The translations under genes were made by a program, and so were the position numbers. 64,000 nt of DNA from positions 455,926-519,925 of the forward strand of contig NZ_NCQY01000020.1 in NCBI RefSeq assembly GCF_002894645.1. Direction: 5' to 3'. Positions 9,003 to 17,627 of the stretch are shown here, in pieces. Origin of the DNA: Salinibacter altiplanensis. Its GTDB lineage: Bacteria > Bacteroidota > Rhodothermia > Rhodothermales > Salinibacteraceae. The notes beneath the pieces are model-generated. The model searched no databases. It had not been told where the DNA came from and saw nothing but the letters and a program-made list of their open reading frames with translations. The stretch's first letter is position 1, and each line of letters opens with the position of its first letter.

Positions 9003-10955
9003 CTACGAAGCCCCATCGCTTGCGTCAGTGGGGGCCTTCTCCAGGGCCGGTCCCTCGTGCTTGGCCACCCGGTCCACCTCGGGGGTCTTGTGATCCTGAT
9101 CGCGGACATCATCCTCCGTCCCCACGAGGGCGATGAACTGATCGTCGGGGCGCAGTTGGAACTGGCTCGTCTCGGACACGATCTCCAGCGTCTCGCCCCC
9201 GCGAAGGATGAAGAGGGGAATGACGGTCGCGTCCTCGTACGTGGCCGACAGGTCGTCGTAGGTGTAGTACTCCTGGGCCTCATCGGTGTCCTCGTCGACC
9301 AGCGAGAGGACCTCGATTCGGTCGCCCCGCTGGACGTGCGCCCTGAGCGACTGGTAGCTGGTGTTCTCTCCGAAGAGAGGGCGGCCGCGGAGGTGCCCTG
9401 GCATCACACCCTCGCCCCCGTGGCGGCTGTCGGGCTGGGCCGCCAGCTGGTAGATGTCGGTCGACTCGAACACCTCGGAGAAGTGGAGGGCCGTGAGGGA
9501 GGCCACCTCGTCGTTCGGGATCGTAATGAGTAGGTGCCCGATCCCGCTGAGGCTAATCTCGTCCAGGATGTTTTCCGACAGGGCGTTGCCCTGGTGAGCG
9601 GGCAGGCCCGCCTCGCGGGCGGCGTGGACGTGGTCCGGGTTGTTGTCGAGAAGCAGGACGGAATGGCCGAGCTCCTGCACATGCTGGGCCACCGTGCGTG
9701 CCCAGGGCGCCGCGCCGACAAACAGGAGTCCGTTTGGGTTGGGCTCGGCCAGGTTGAGCCACCGGGCGAGGGGCGAGAGCGTGAGGCCGTAGATGGCCAC
9801 CGTCCCTACGATGACCGCAAAGATAATTGGCACCATGCCGTCGATCGCCTCCGGGTAGAAGGGGCGCAGCTGGTACGCGAACAGAGAGGCCACGGCGGCG
9901 GCCACGATGCCGCGGGGGGCGAGCCACGAGAGGAACGCCTTCTCCTCCCAGTCCAGGTTCGACCCGAACGAAGACAAGAAGACGGCGAGGGGCCGCACGA
10001 GCACCACCAGGATGCCCAAGAAGACGAGCACCCGCAGGTCGATGTACTCCAGGGCGCTCAGCTCCAGCCGCGCGCTGAGAAGCACGAAGAGGGATCCAAT
10101 GAGCAGCACCTGGAGGTTTTCCTTGAACTCGATGATGCGTTGGACGGACACGTAGGGCTGGTTGGCCAGAGCGATGCCCATGAGCGTGGTGGCCAGGAGG
10201 CCGGACTCGTGCTGGAGCACGTTGGCGACGACGAACGCCACGACCACCACCATTAGTGTCACGGCATTCCGGAGGAAATCGGGCACCATGCGCCGCCGCA
10301 GGATCACCACGAGCAGAATGGTAGCGACCACGCTGATGCCCAGAGCCACGAAAATTTCGAGGCCGATGCCGATGGCCACGTGCTCGGCGGCGGCAGCCGT
10401 GCCGGCTCCTGCCCGCTGGGGGTCGTTGAGCAGAATCAGGGTCTCGAGCACCAGCACGGCCAGGATGGCCCCCACTGGGTCAATCGTAATGCCCTCCCAC
10501 TTGGCAACGGTATTGACCCGTCCCTTGGGCCGAACGTGCCGCAAGAGGGGAACGACGACAGTCGGCCCCGTCACCGTGAGAATGGCCCCGATGAGGACCG
10601 CCAGGCCCACCTCGAACTCGAGGATGTAATGGGCTGCGGCTGCGCCGAGGCCCCACGTCGTAAGGACCCCGATCGTAATGAGGTTCAGGACCGTACTGCC
10701 CACCTCGCGCAGCTCGGACAACTGGAGGCTCAGTCCCCCTTCGAATAGGATAATGCCGATCGACAGAGACACGAACGCAAACAACCAGTCGCCCCGAAGG
10801 GACTGGGGGTCGAGCACGCCCAGTACTGGGCCGGCGAGGAAGCCCACCAGCAGCAGCAGCAGGATGGAGGGCAGCCGAAACCGCCACGCGGCCCACTGGG
10901 CCCCAATGCCCAGCACGACGACGACGGTGATGCTGAGAAGAATGGATTCAGGCAC
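9003..10955 (-). CDS. CPA1/NhaP-type cation:proton antiporter with RCK tail
   Basis: The product is 650 residues. About twelve helices cover residues 1-390, including the LFEGGLSL and GAILTVTGPTVVVPLL segments of CPA antiporters and a DPVGAILAVL helix with the usual ion-site aspartate. A TrkA-N-like domain follows at ~405-500 (LLFVGAAPWARTVAQHV), then an acidic linker and a TrkA-C-like domain to ~630. The likely role is Na+ or K+ extrusion in exchange for H+, gated by the RCK tail. The start is GTG at 10955, which places the first helix directly at the N-terminus; no better upstream start is seen. It belongs to the ion island with the cotransporter downstream and is divergent from glutamate dehydrogenase. 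Confidence 0.92.
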   Translation of the reverse strand: MPESILLSITVVVVLGIGAQWAAWRFRLPSILLLLLVGFLAGPVLGVLDPQSLRGDWLFAFVSLSIGIILFEGGLSLQLSELREVGSTVLNLITIGVLTTWGLGAAAAHYILEFEVGLAVLIGAILTVTGPTVVVPLLRHVRPKGRVNTVAKWEGITIDPVGAILAVLVLETLILLNDPQRAGAGTAAAAEHVAIGIGLEIFVALGISVVATILLVVILRRRMVPDFLRNAVTLMVVVVAFVVANVLQHESGLLATTLMGIALANQPYVSVQRIIEFKENLQVLLIGSLFVLLSARLELSALEYIDLRVLVFLGILVVLVRPLAVFLSSFGSNLDWEEKAFLSWLAPRGIVAAAVASLFAYQLRPFYPEAIDGMVPIIFAVIVGTVAIYGLTLSPLARWLNLAEPNPNGLLFVGAAPWARTVAQHVQELGHSVLLLDNNPDHVHAAREAGLPAHQGNALSENILDEISLSGIGHLLITIPNDEVASLTALHFSEVFESTDIYQLAAQPDSRHGGEGVMPGHLRGRPLFGENTSYQSLRAHVQRGDRIEVLSLVDEDTDEAQEYYTYDDLSATYEDATVIPLFILRGGETLEIVSETSQFQLRPDDQFIALVGTEDDVRDQDHKTPEVDRVAKHEGPALEKAPTDASDGAS

Positions 10956-11226
10956 GGCCTGAAGGAATCGACGAGAAAACCGCGAACCCGGAGCGTCCGG
11001 GGAAGAGAGCCTAGCGAATGCCTTCGATCAGTCGCACCCGGGCGTCCCGACCGCGAAGGCCGGAAGGTTGAGGGGCGCGACCTGGAGAGAACAATGCAAA
11101 ATGGCCACGCATGTTACTGGCGAGCCGCAGGCGTGTCCCGTCCCCCCGCTGGAGGGCACTGCCGAGGCAAAAGACACAGAGCCTCCGAAGAAATTTCGCA
11201 GCGAACGGACGTGGAAGTGCTTGCGG

Positions 11227-11254
11227 TTTGGGACAGTTCTCATTTTTATATGTG
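11227..11254 (+). promoter_or_regulatory. Candidate Bacteroidota-type promoter for glutamate dehydrogenase
   Basis: TTTG at 11227-11230 and TATATGTG at 11247-11254 resemble the -33 (TTTG) and -7 (TAnnTTTG) elements of Bacteroidota promoters. The spacer is 16 bases, a little short. They lie ~40 bases before the ATG. Only sequence resemblance supports this. Confidence 0.35.
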
Positions 11255-11293
11255 CACCGCGTCTCCTTTCACAGGCCGTCCCTTCTGTCCTCC

Positions 11294-12748
11294 ATGTCCA
11301 CCTCATCCTCGCAACCCAACGCCCACGCTGAATCGTCCGACGGCTTCTTCGGCGAGGTCAACCAAATGTTTGATGAAGCGGCGGCCCAAACGGACCACCC
11401 ACGCGGTGTGCTCCACCAGATTCGGGCCTGTGACAACATCGTCCGGTTCGAGTTTCCCATCGAGCGGGACGACGGCAGTATCCAGGTCATTCGGGGCTAC
11501 CGAGGAGAGCACAGCCATCACATGCAGCCCACGAAGGGCGGCATCCGCTACGCCCCCAGTGTGAACGTGGACGAGGTGATGGCCCTCTCGGCGCTCATGA
11601 GCTACAAGTGCGCCATCGTGGACGTCCCGTTCGGGGGGGCGAAAGGGGGCGTATGCATTGACGCCCGCAACTACTCAACGACAGAGCTGCAGCGCATCAC
11701 GCGCCGGTACACCTTTGAGCTCGAGCGCAAGAACTTCATCGGGCCGGGGACGGATGTGCCGGCGCCCGACTACGGCACGGGGTCGCAGGAGATGGCGTGG
11801 ATCATGGACACGTACAACCAGATTGGCGACGAAGACCTCAACGCCCTGGCGTGCGTGACCGGCAAGCCGGTGGGGCAGGGCGGCGTGCGGGGCCGGACCG
11901 AGGCCACCGGGCGTGGCGTCTACTACGGCATCCGAGAGGCGTGCGAGTATCTGAAAGACATGAATCGCCTCGGCTTGGAGCCGGGCCTGGAGGGGAAGAA
12001 CATCGTCATCCAGGGACTCGGCAACGTCGGCTACCACGCCGCCCGGTTCCTGGAGAAGGGCGGGGCGGACATCGTCGGCATCGCCGAAATTGAAGGGGCC
12101 ATCTATGACCCGGACGGCCTCGACGTGGACGACGTGGTCGCCCACCGCGAGGAGACGGAGTCCATCCTTGGCTTCCCCGGCGCCGAAAACATTGAGACCT
12201 CCGCGGAGGCGCTCGAACTTCCCTGCGACATCCTCATCCCGGCGGCGCTGGAGGGGGTGATTACCGCCGACAACGCCCCGGACATCCAGGCGAGCATCGT
12301 TGCGGAGGCGGCCAACGGCCCCGTGACCACGGAGGCCGACGAGATTCTTCAAGAGAAGAATATTATGATCCTTCCGGACGTCTACCTCAACGCGGGCGGC
12401 GTTACGGTGTCGTACTTCGAATGGCTCCGCAACCTCTCGCACGTGCGGCACGGGCGCATGAGTCGCCGCTTCGAGGAGCGCAACGCCGAGCGCATCCTCC
12501 GGGCCATCGACGAACTGACCGCGGAAGACTTCAACGAGGACCTCATGGAGACGCTCATCGAACAAGTCGGCTTCGGGGCGGGTGAGCGGGACCTTGTGCA
12601 CTCGGGGCTCGAGGACACGATGAGTCACGCCTACGATGAGATCCGGGCCATCCGTGAGAAGAAAGACATCGACATGCGCACGGCGGCCTTCGTCAGTGCC
12701 ATCGACAAGATTGCGAGCTCCTACGACCAGATGGGCATCTTTCCATAG
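11294..12748 (+). CDS. gdhA: Glutamate dehydrogenase (Glu/Leu/Phe/Val dehydrogenase family)
   Basis: This 484-residue cytoplasmic enzyme interconverts 2-oxoglutarate plus ammonia and glutamate using NAD(P)H. The substrate-binding half includes KGGIRY, SYKCAIVDVPFGGAKGG (with the catalytic lysine) and GTDVPAPDYGT. The nucleotide-binding half carries the GLGNVGYHAARFL Rossmann loop near residue 245. Length and order are normal for hexameric bacterial or archaeal GDHs. The frame opens earlier, but the ATG at 11294 gives a short Ser-rich N-terminus; an internal ATG at FDEAAA is less likely. Cofactor preference is unclear. It is divergent from the antiporter gene; glutamate is a common counter-ion and compatible solute in halophiles. 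Confidence 0.93.
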   Translation: MSTSSSQPNAHAESSDGFFGEVNQMFDEAAAQTDHPRGVLHQIRACDNIVRFEFPIERDDGSIQVIRGYRGEHSHHMQPTKGGIRYAPSVNVDEVMALSALMSYKCAIVDVPFGGAKGGVCIDARNYSTTELQRITRRYTFELERKNFIGPGTDVPAPDYGTGSQEMAWIMDTYNQIGDEDLNALACVTGKPVGQGGVRGRTEATGRGVYYGIREACEYLKDMNRLGLEPGLEGKNIVIQGLGNVGYHAARFLEKGGADIVGIAEIEGAIYDPDGLDVDDVVAHREETESILGFPGAENIETSAEALELPCDILIPAALEGVITADNAPDIQASIVAEAANGPVTTEADEILQEKNIMILPDVYLNAGGVTVSYFEWLRNLSHVRHGRMSRRFEERNAERILRAIDELTAEDFNEDLMETLIEQVGFGAGERDLVHSGLEDTMSHAYDEIRAIREKKDIDMRTAAFVSAIDKIASSYDQMGIFP

Positions 12749-13156
12749 TGTCACTCCCCTTCTTGCGCGCGACTTTGCTTTGCGCGCGAACGACGAGAAG
12801 GGTTGTCAGTGGAGGGGAGAACACGTGAGAGACGAGTTGCCGTGCCGAGGGCGTTTCCGCCGTTCCCTCCGCTCTCCTAAAGACGTTTCTCGCGCACGTG
12901 AGCTGATGTCTTCTCGGCCTCGTCTTTGTAACCGTACCCGTTGGCACAGGGAAGTCCAAGCCTGTCCCGGCATCCCCTGGGGCCGTCGACGTGAGGCCCT
13001 GGGAACGAGACGGGGGGCACGGCGGAGCGAGGTGCCCAGAACCCCCGTGAGGTCTGGAAGCGGCGAGAACGGAGCCGGGCCGGTTCAGGCTCCGCGAGAA
13101 CGTCGCGATGATGAAAGAGGGACGTGCCCAGTTCCGACGACCTGCACGGTGAAGAG
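12749..13156. other. Convergent intergenic region
   Basis: This gap separates the ends of glutamate dehydrogenase (+) and the LOG-family gene (-). Apart from the hairpin at 12763-12789 I see no feature; the short frames crossing it have no coding-like composition. Confidence 0.5.
12763..12789 (+). terminator. GC-rich hairpin after glutamate dehydrogenase
   Basis: TTGCGCGCGA occurs twice, separated by the 7-base loop CTTTGCT. Because the GCGCGC core is self-complementary, the copies can pair over ten positions (two G-U), 15 bases after the gdh stop codon. There is no T-run, so it may be a weak or Rho-assisted terminator or an mRNA-end stabiliser. Confidence 0.45.
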
Positions 13157-14314
13157 CTACGTCCTTCGGGGTGGAGCGTACTCCTCGATGCGCGAGACGG
13201 CCGTGTCCACGTCGTCGGTGAGCGTGAGGCAGTTCTGGTAGGGAGTTCCCGTGGCCAAGGTCTCCACGAGCGGATACACCGGCTTTGTCTCGGTCCAGTA
13301 CGTCCGGTCGAGGAAAATCATGGGGCTGGCGGGGCCGACGGTCTCGTAGTGGTTCTGGGCCGCGTCCATGAACACCTCCTGGATCGTGCCGGCGCTGCCG
13401 GGGGCGTATACGATCCCGTACGTGGCGATGGCGAGCAGGCCGTCCTCCCGGATGCTGTTCGCAAAGTATTTGGCCACGTGCGTAGAGAAGAGATTGGACG
13501 GCTCGTGGCCGTAAAACCAGGTGGGCACGGCGAGGCTCTCTGCGCGGTCGGGGTAGCGCTCGCGGACGTCGTAGGCGCGGTCGAGGTAGGCGTCGTCCTC
13601 GTAGTGGGGGGCGGCGGCGAGGCAGTCAACGGCGTCGTCGAGCGCCTCGGACTCGTGGGGGGCCAGGGCGGCGCCCAGGTTGGCCGCTTCCATGGCGCCG
13701 GGCCCTCCCCCCGTCGCGACGAAGAAGCCGGCCCGCGTCAGGCGCCAGGCCAGTCGGGCCACCTGTCGGTAGAGGGAGGCGTCCCGGTCGAGCTGGTGGC
13801 CGCCCATGATGCCGACCACCCGCCGCTCGGCCCCCTCGCCGGGGGCCAAGAGGTCGCGCAGCGCATTGTCGACGGCGTGGTCGTGGATGCGAAAGGCGAG
13901 AGCGTCCATCACGGGTGCGTCGCGCCCGTCGCGCTTCCGGTCTTTGAAGTACCGGTAGATGCGGGCGTCGGTGGTCTCGTCGCGTGTCTCGGGGTGGCCC
14001 CGCTCGTAGCCGTCCATCAATTCGGCGGGGGTGTACAGCGACGACCGGTACGGGCGAAAGGGCACGCCCACAAAGCCGGGAAAGACTGTCCCCCCGGTTT
14101 CACGCACGTGCTCCTCGGCGGCGTCGGAGAGGGTGCAGCCGAGGAAGCACGCATCTTCGGCCGACACAGAGGTCAGGGTCGCCTCGGCGTCCGCAGCGGT
14201 AAGGTCGACGCCCTGCACGGCGGTGTTTTTCAGAGAGCGCTCGTGCTCGATGTGCCGCAGGAGGGCCTCTGTAGATTCGAGTTCCGTGAGGTCGTGGGGG
14301 CAGCAGTCGTACAT
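13157..14314 (-). CDS. LOG-family Rossmann nucleotide-binding protein
   Basis: This 385-residue cytoplasmic protein contains a LOG/lysine-decarboxylase-like fold in its second half: VVGIMGGHQ near residue 178, ATGGGPGAMEAAN, and an APGSAGTIQEVF loop in place of the canonical PGG-x-GT-x-x-E. LOG enzymes hydrolyse nucleotide 5'-monophosphates (cytokinin ribotides in plants; nucleotide homeostasis for PpnN in E. coli). The first ~170 residues are a hydrophilic extension absent from short LOGs. As I recall, the glycine-to-serine change typifies a known subgroup, so activity is plausible but the substrate is not inferable. The ATG at 14314 (MYDCCPHDL) is preferred over an upstream in-frame start with low-complexity residues. 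It is convergent with gdh. Confidence 0.8.
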   Translation of the reverse strand: MYDCCPHDLTELESTEALLRHIEHERSLKNTAVQGVDLTAADAEATLTSVSAEDACFLGCTLSDAAEEHVRETGGTVFPGFVGVPFRPYRSSLYTPAELMDGYERGHPETRDETTDARIYRYFKDRKRDGRDAPVMDALAFRIHDHAVDNALRDLLAPGEGAERRVVGIMGGHQLDRDASLYRQVARLAWRLTRAGFFVATGGGPGAMEAANLGAALAPHESEALDDAVDCLAAAPHYEDDAYLDRAYDVRERYPDRAESLAVPTWFYGHEPSNLFSTHVAKYFANSIREDGLLAIATYGIVYAPGSAGTIQEVFMDAAQNHYETVGPASPMIFLDRTYWTETKPVYPLVETLATGTPYQNCLTLTDDVDTAVSRIEEYAPPRRT

Positions 14315-14556
14315 CGGAAAGAGGAGCGACGAGACAACAAAGGACAGATTCCGTTGTCTCGTCGATGGGGGCGTTACGGCACAACAACGACCGAAACAGG
14401 TCCGTGAACGAGCGCCCACTCTGACGCGGGCCTTTGGGGGTTCCTCGCTGCACGTCGTATCCTGATCGGTGGCGCATCAGAAAATCCCGTCATCAGTCGT
14501 CAACATTGCGCCCGAAGGGAGCTCGTCCCATACTCTCATTGTCCGTACCTGCCGTA

Positions 14557-16695
14557 ATGGCCTTCCGCTTCTCGTTCGGCCTTGCTGTCAGCATTGTCGC
14601 CGCACTCGCACTGTTCCTGCCCGCCTGTTCCTCCAACGAGCACATGATTGTGACTTCCCCCGACAGCACCCTCACCATTGGCGTGGAGCTACGCGACGGG
14701 CGTCCCCACTACCACGTGGAGGCGGACGGTGAGTCGTTGGTGGCGCCCTCTCCCCTCGGCTTCGAGCTGAACAACGGCCCGCCCCTGCGCGACGGGTTTG
14801 AGGTGGTAGAGACGACGCAGCGCACGGTGGAGGCCTCGTGGACGCCGGTCTGGGGCACGCAGGACACCGTGCGCAACCACTTCGCCGAGCGCACAATTCG
14901 GCTGCGGGAGGCGAATGGTCCAGAACGGCGGCTGACCCTCGTCCTGCGGGCGTACGACGACGGGGTGGCGTTCCGCTACCGCTGGCCCGAGCAGCCCAAT
15001 CTCGACACGCTCCGCATTGCGTCGGAGGACACGCAGTTTCGCCTCACAGCGGACCACACCGCCTGGTGGATTCCGGATGACCACGACAATTACGAGTGGG
15101 TCTACCGCGAGACCCCACTGAGTGCTATTCGCGACAGCGCCGCCGCGATCAGTTATAACTCGTATCTCGAAGAGGCAGACGGGGGCGCGCCCGACACGAG
15201 TGAGAAAGAAGCGGCCCCCGGGACCGTCAACCCGCCGCTCACGCTGCGCAGCCCGGACGAGAGCCGATACCTTGCCCTCCACGAGGCCGCTCTCACCGAC
15301 TATTCGAGCATGACGCTGCGGGCCGACTCGGAGACGGCCACCACGCTCCACACTACCCTCGTGCCCTGGCCCGACGGCGTGAAGGTGAAGGCCAGCGTGC
15401 CCCACCAGACGCCCTGGCGCGTGATTCAGGTGGCCGACCGGCCCGGCGCGCTCGTCGAGTCGCATCTCCTGCAGAACCTCAACGAACCGTCCAAGATCGA
15501 AGATCCCTCCTGGATCGCTCCGATGACGTACGTGGGCATCTGGTGGGGCATGCACATTGACAAGTACTCGTGGGGACAGAAGGGCACCCACGGCGCCACC
15601 ACCGAGCGGACGAAGCGGTACATGGACTTCGCCGCCGAGCACGACATCGACGGGGTGCTCGTGGAAGGATGGAATACGGGATGGGAGACCTGGCTTGGGG
15701 GCGACGAGTTCGACTTTACCGAGTCCTACCCCGACTTCGATCTCCAGGAGATCGTGGACTACGGCGAGGAAAAGGGCGTCGCGCTCATCGGCCACCACGA
15801 AACCGGGGGCGACGTACCCGCCTACGAGCAGCAGATGGACGAGGCCTTCGCGCTGTACGACTCGGTGGGGGTGCCGGCCATCAAGACCGGCTACGCAGGC
15901 CCCATCCGGCCCGAGGGCGTGCATCACCACGGCCAACAGATGGTCAACCACTACCGGCGGGTCGTGAAGACGGCTGCCGAGCACGAGATTGTGCTCGACG
16001 TGCACGAGCCGGTGATGGGCACCGGCATCGAGCGCACCTGGCCCAACATGATGACCCGAGAGGGCGTTCGCGGCATGGAGTACAACGCATGGGCCGAGCC
16101 CAATCCGCCGTCCCACACCGTCACCCTGCCCTTCACGCGCATGCTGGCCGGTCCCCTCGACTACACGCCCGGGGTGTTCAACCTCACGCCGGAGGAGACG
16201 ATGCCGGACCACCGCGTGCTCACGACCCTCTCGAAGCAGTTGGCCAACATGGTCGTGCTCTACAGCCCCCTGCAGATGGCGGCCGACCTCGTTGAAAACT
16301 ACGAGGGGCACGACGCGGTCGAGTTCATCGAGCGTGTGCCGGCGGACTGGGCGGAGAGCCACGTCCTCCAGGCCCGCATTGGGGAATACACTACCATCGC
16401 CCGCCGAAAAAAGAACAGCAACGAATGGTACGTGGGCACCACGACGAACGCTGAGGCCCGCACCCTGAACGTTCCGCTTGGTTTTCTGGACGCGGGAAAG
16501 GCCTACGTGGCCCACGTCTTCGAAGACACGCCGGACACGGACTACGAGGACACCCCCCATGCCTACCGCGTCCGCCGTGGGCTGGTGACCCATGAGGACG
16601 TGATCGAGGCGAACCTGGCGCGCGGCGGAGGGCAGGCGGTGATCTTAGAGCCGGCGACGGAGCAGGACCGGCAGAGGCACGAGGGACTGGAGTAA
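14557..16695 (+). CDS. GH97 alpha-glucosidase-type lipoprotein (SusB-like)
   Basis: The 712-residue product has a lipoprotein signal, with helix ~5-22 and lipobox LPAC, so the enzyme is probably anchored in the periplasm or outer membrane. The N-terminal beta-sandwich is followed by a GH97 (beta/alpha)8 barrel with HHETGG at 413-418, a glutamate in DVHEPV (484) and another in MEYNAW (508), then a small C-terminal beta domain. The glutamates correspond, by motif position, to the base and acid residues of inverting GH97 enzymes; KTGYAG occupies the strand where retaining GH97 galactosidases have their aspartate nucleophile. This suggests inverting alpha-glucosidase activity on starch-type oligosaccharides. 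No SusC/SusD pair is nearby, so it is an orphan. The ATG at 14557 begins the signal peptide. Confidence 0.9.
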   Translation: MAFRFSFGLAVSIVAALALFLPACSSNEHMIVTSPDSTLTIGVELRDGRPHYHVEADGESLVAPSPLGFELNNGPPLRDGFEVVETTQRTVEASWTPVWGTQDTVRNHFAERTIRLREANGPERRLTLVLRAYDDGVAFRYRWPEQPNLDTLRIASEDTQFRLTADHTAWWIPDDHDNYEWVYRETPLSAIRDSAAAISYNSYLEEADGGAPDTSEKEAAPGTVNPPLTLRSPDESRYLALHEAALTDYSSMTLRADSETATTLHTTLVPWPDGVKVKASVPHQTPWRVIQVADRPGALVESHLLQNLNEPSKIEDPSWIAPMTYVGIWWGMHIDKYSWGQKGTHGATTERTKRYMDFAAEHDIDGVLVEGWNTGWETWLGGDEFDFTESYPDFDLQEIVDYGEEKGVALIGHHETGGDVPAYEQQMDEAFALYDSVGVPAIKTGYAGPIRPEGVHHHGQQMVNHYRRVVKTAAEHEIVLDVHEPVMGTGIERTWPNMMTREGVRGMEYNAWAEPNPPSHTVTLPFTRMLAGPLDYTPGVFNLTPEETMPDHRVLTTLSKQLANMVVLYSPLQMAADLVENYEGHDAVEFIERVPADWAESHVLQARIGEYTTIARRKKNSNEWYVGTTTNAEARTLNVPLGFLDAGKAYVAHVFEDTPDTDYEDTPHAYRVRRGLVTHEDVIEANLARGGGQAVILEPATEQDRQRHEGLE

Positions 16696-16864
16696 GGGGG
16701 ACGTGGGCTCGTCTGCACTCTGGCGAGACGAGGCCTCCCGCCCCATCCCCGCCTTCACGTCGAAAAGCATCCTGTGCACGAGGCCAGGGGAGTGGCACCG
16801 GTCATGGAAGAAGCCTGGGGCGTCCGTGCTTGTGCAGTCCACGGTGCAACGTTGCAATCCGCAC

Positions 16865-17308
16865 CTACAGATCTGTCGTCCGGTCAATCGCGTCGCTGTA
16901 GTGCTCCTTCCACCCCTCAAGACTCTCTTCTGAGAGGTGTTCGACCTCGTTGGCAATGTCCTCGATGGAGGTGCGGATGCCGGTCAGCTCCTGCTCGACG
17001 AGCTCCTGGTCCGTCTCCTCGGGCAGGTACATGTTGATGGCGGCGAGCTTGTTTTTGAGCACGTCGGAGAGCATCTGCTGGATCTCGCGAATCGACTGCC
17101 GACGCGCCTGCCGTTGCCGCCGTCGTACCGTCCAGAAGATGAACCCGTGTACGACGCCGACCCCCACGGCGATCAATGCAATCAGGCGCCAGAGGACGAG
17201 GCCCGTTCCCCCGGCGATGGCGGGAATGCCGAAAATCAAGACGAGGCCCAGGCCACTGAGCCACAATTCGATGTGGTTGACGAAAGACGAGGGGAGTCGG
17301 TCCAACAT
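16865..17308 (-). CDS. Small membrane protein with a histidine-kinase-like helical hairpin
   Basis: This 147-residue protein has two hydrophobic helices (~15-36 and ~38-60), a basic RRRQRQARR stretch at the membrane edge, and a ~75-residue helical tail (~72-135). The tail resembles the dimerisation hairpin of sensor kinases (EIQQMLSDVLKNKLAAINMY), but it lacks a phospho-accepting histidine in the usual H-E/D motif and has no ATPase domain. It could be a signalling remnant, a scaffold or simply a coiled-coil membrane protein. The frame is open upstream; the ATG at 17308 gives the sensible N-terminus. The receptor gene upstream ends 319 bases away. Confidence 0.65.
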   Translation of the reverse strand: MLDRLPSSFVNHIELWLSGLGLVLIFGIPAIAGGTGLVLWRLIALIAVGVGVVHGFIFWTVRRRQRQARRQSIREIQQMLSDVLKNKLAAINMYLPEETDQELVEQELTGIRTSIEDIANEVEHLSEESLEGWKEHYSDAIDRTTDL

Positions 17309-17627
17309 GGCTACAACCAATAGGGAAAACACGTAGGCGAGAGGACATTTTGCCTCCGCAAATTTCCGTCCACTGTCTGGCAGGCCGCAGTAGGATGGGC
17401 CGTTTCGGGGCGAAAAACGGAGAAAGGCTTTCTGCAAGGCCCATTGGAAGAGGGGAGGGCTCATTGGAAACCCCCACGAGGGACCCGTAAGACCGAAGAT
17501 CATGCCGGGGCCGAGTGGAGGGCAACGACCCGGACGCTGCCAAGGATTCTGGTGCCCCGCTGGCGTGCCGGGGCGTTGCTGTCGCCCGTAACGGGACCCT
17601 GTGGGGTCTCCTGGAATGCCCTCGGGG
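17309..17627. other. Intergenic region with a GC hairpin
   Basis: No coding-like frame is seen here. GCCCCG at 17554-17559 and CGGGGC at 17569-17574 form a 6-bp hairpin with a 9-base loop, ~55 bases past the stop of the minus-strand receptor gene. It lacks a T-run and is a candidate 3' end. Confidence 0.35.
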
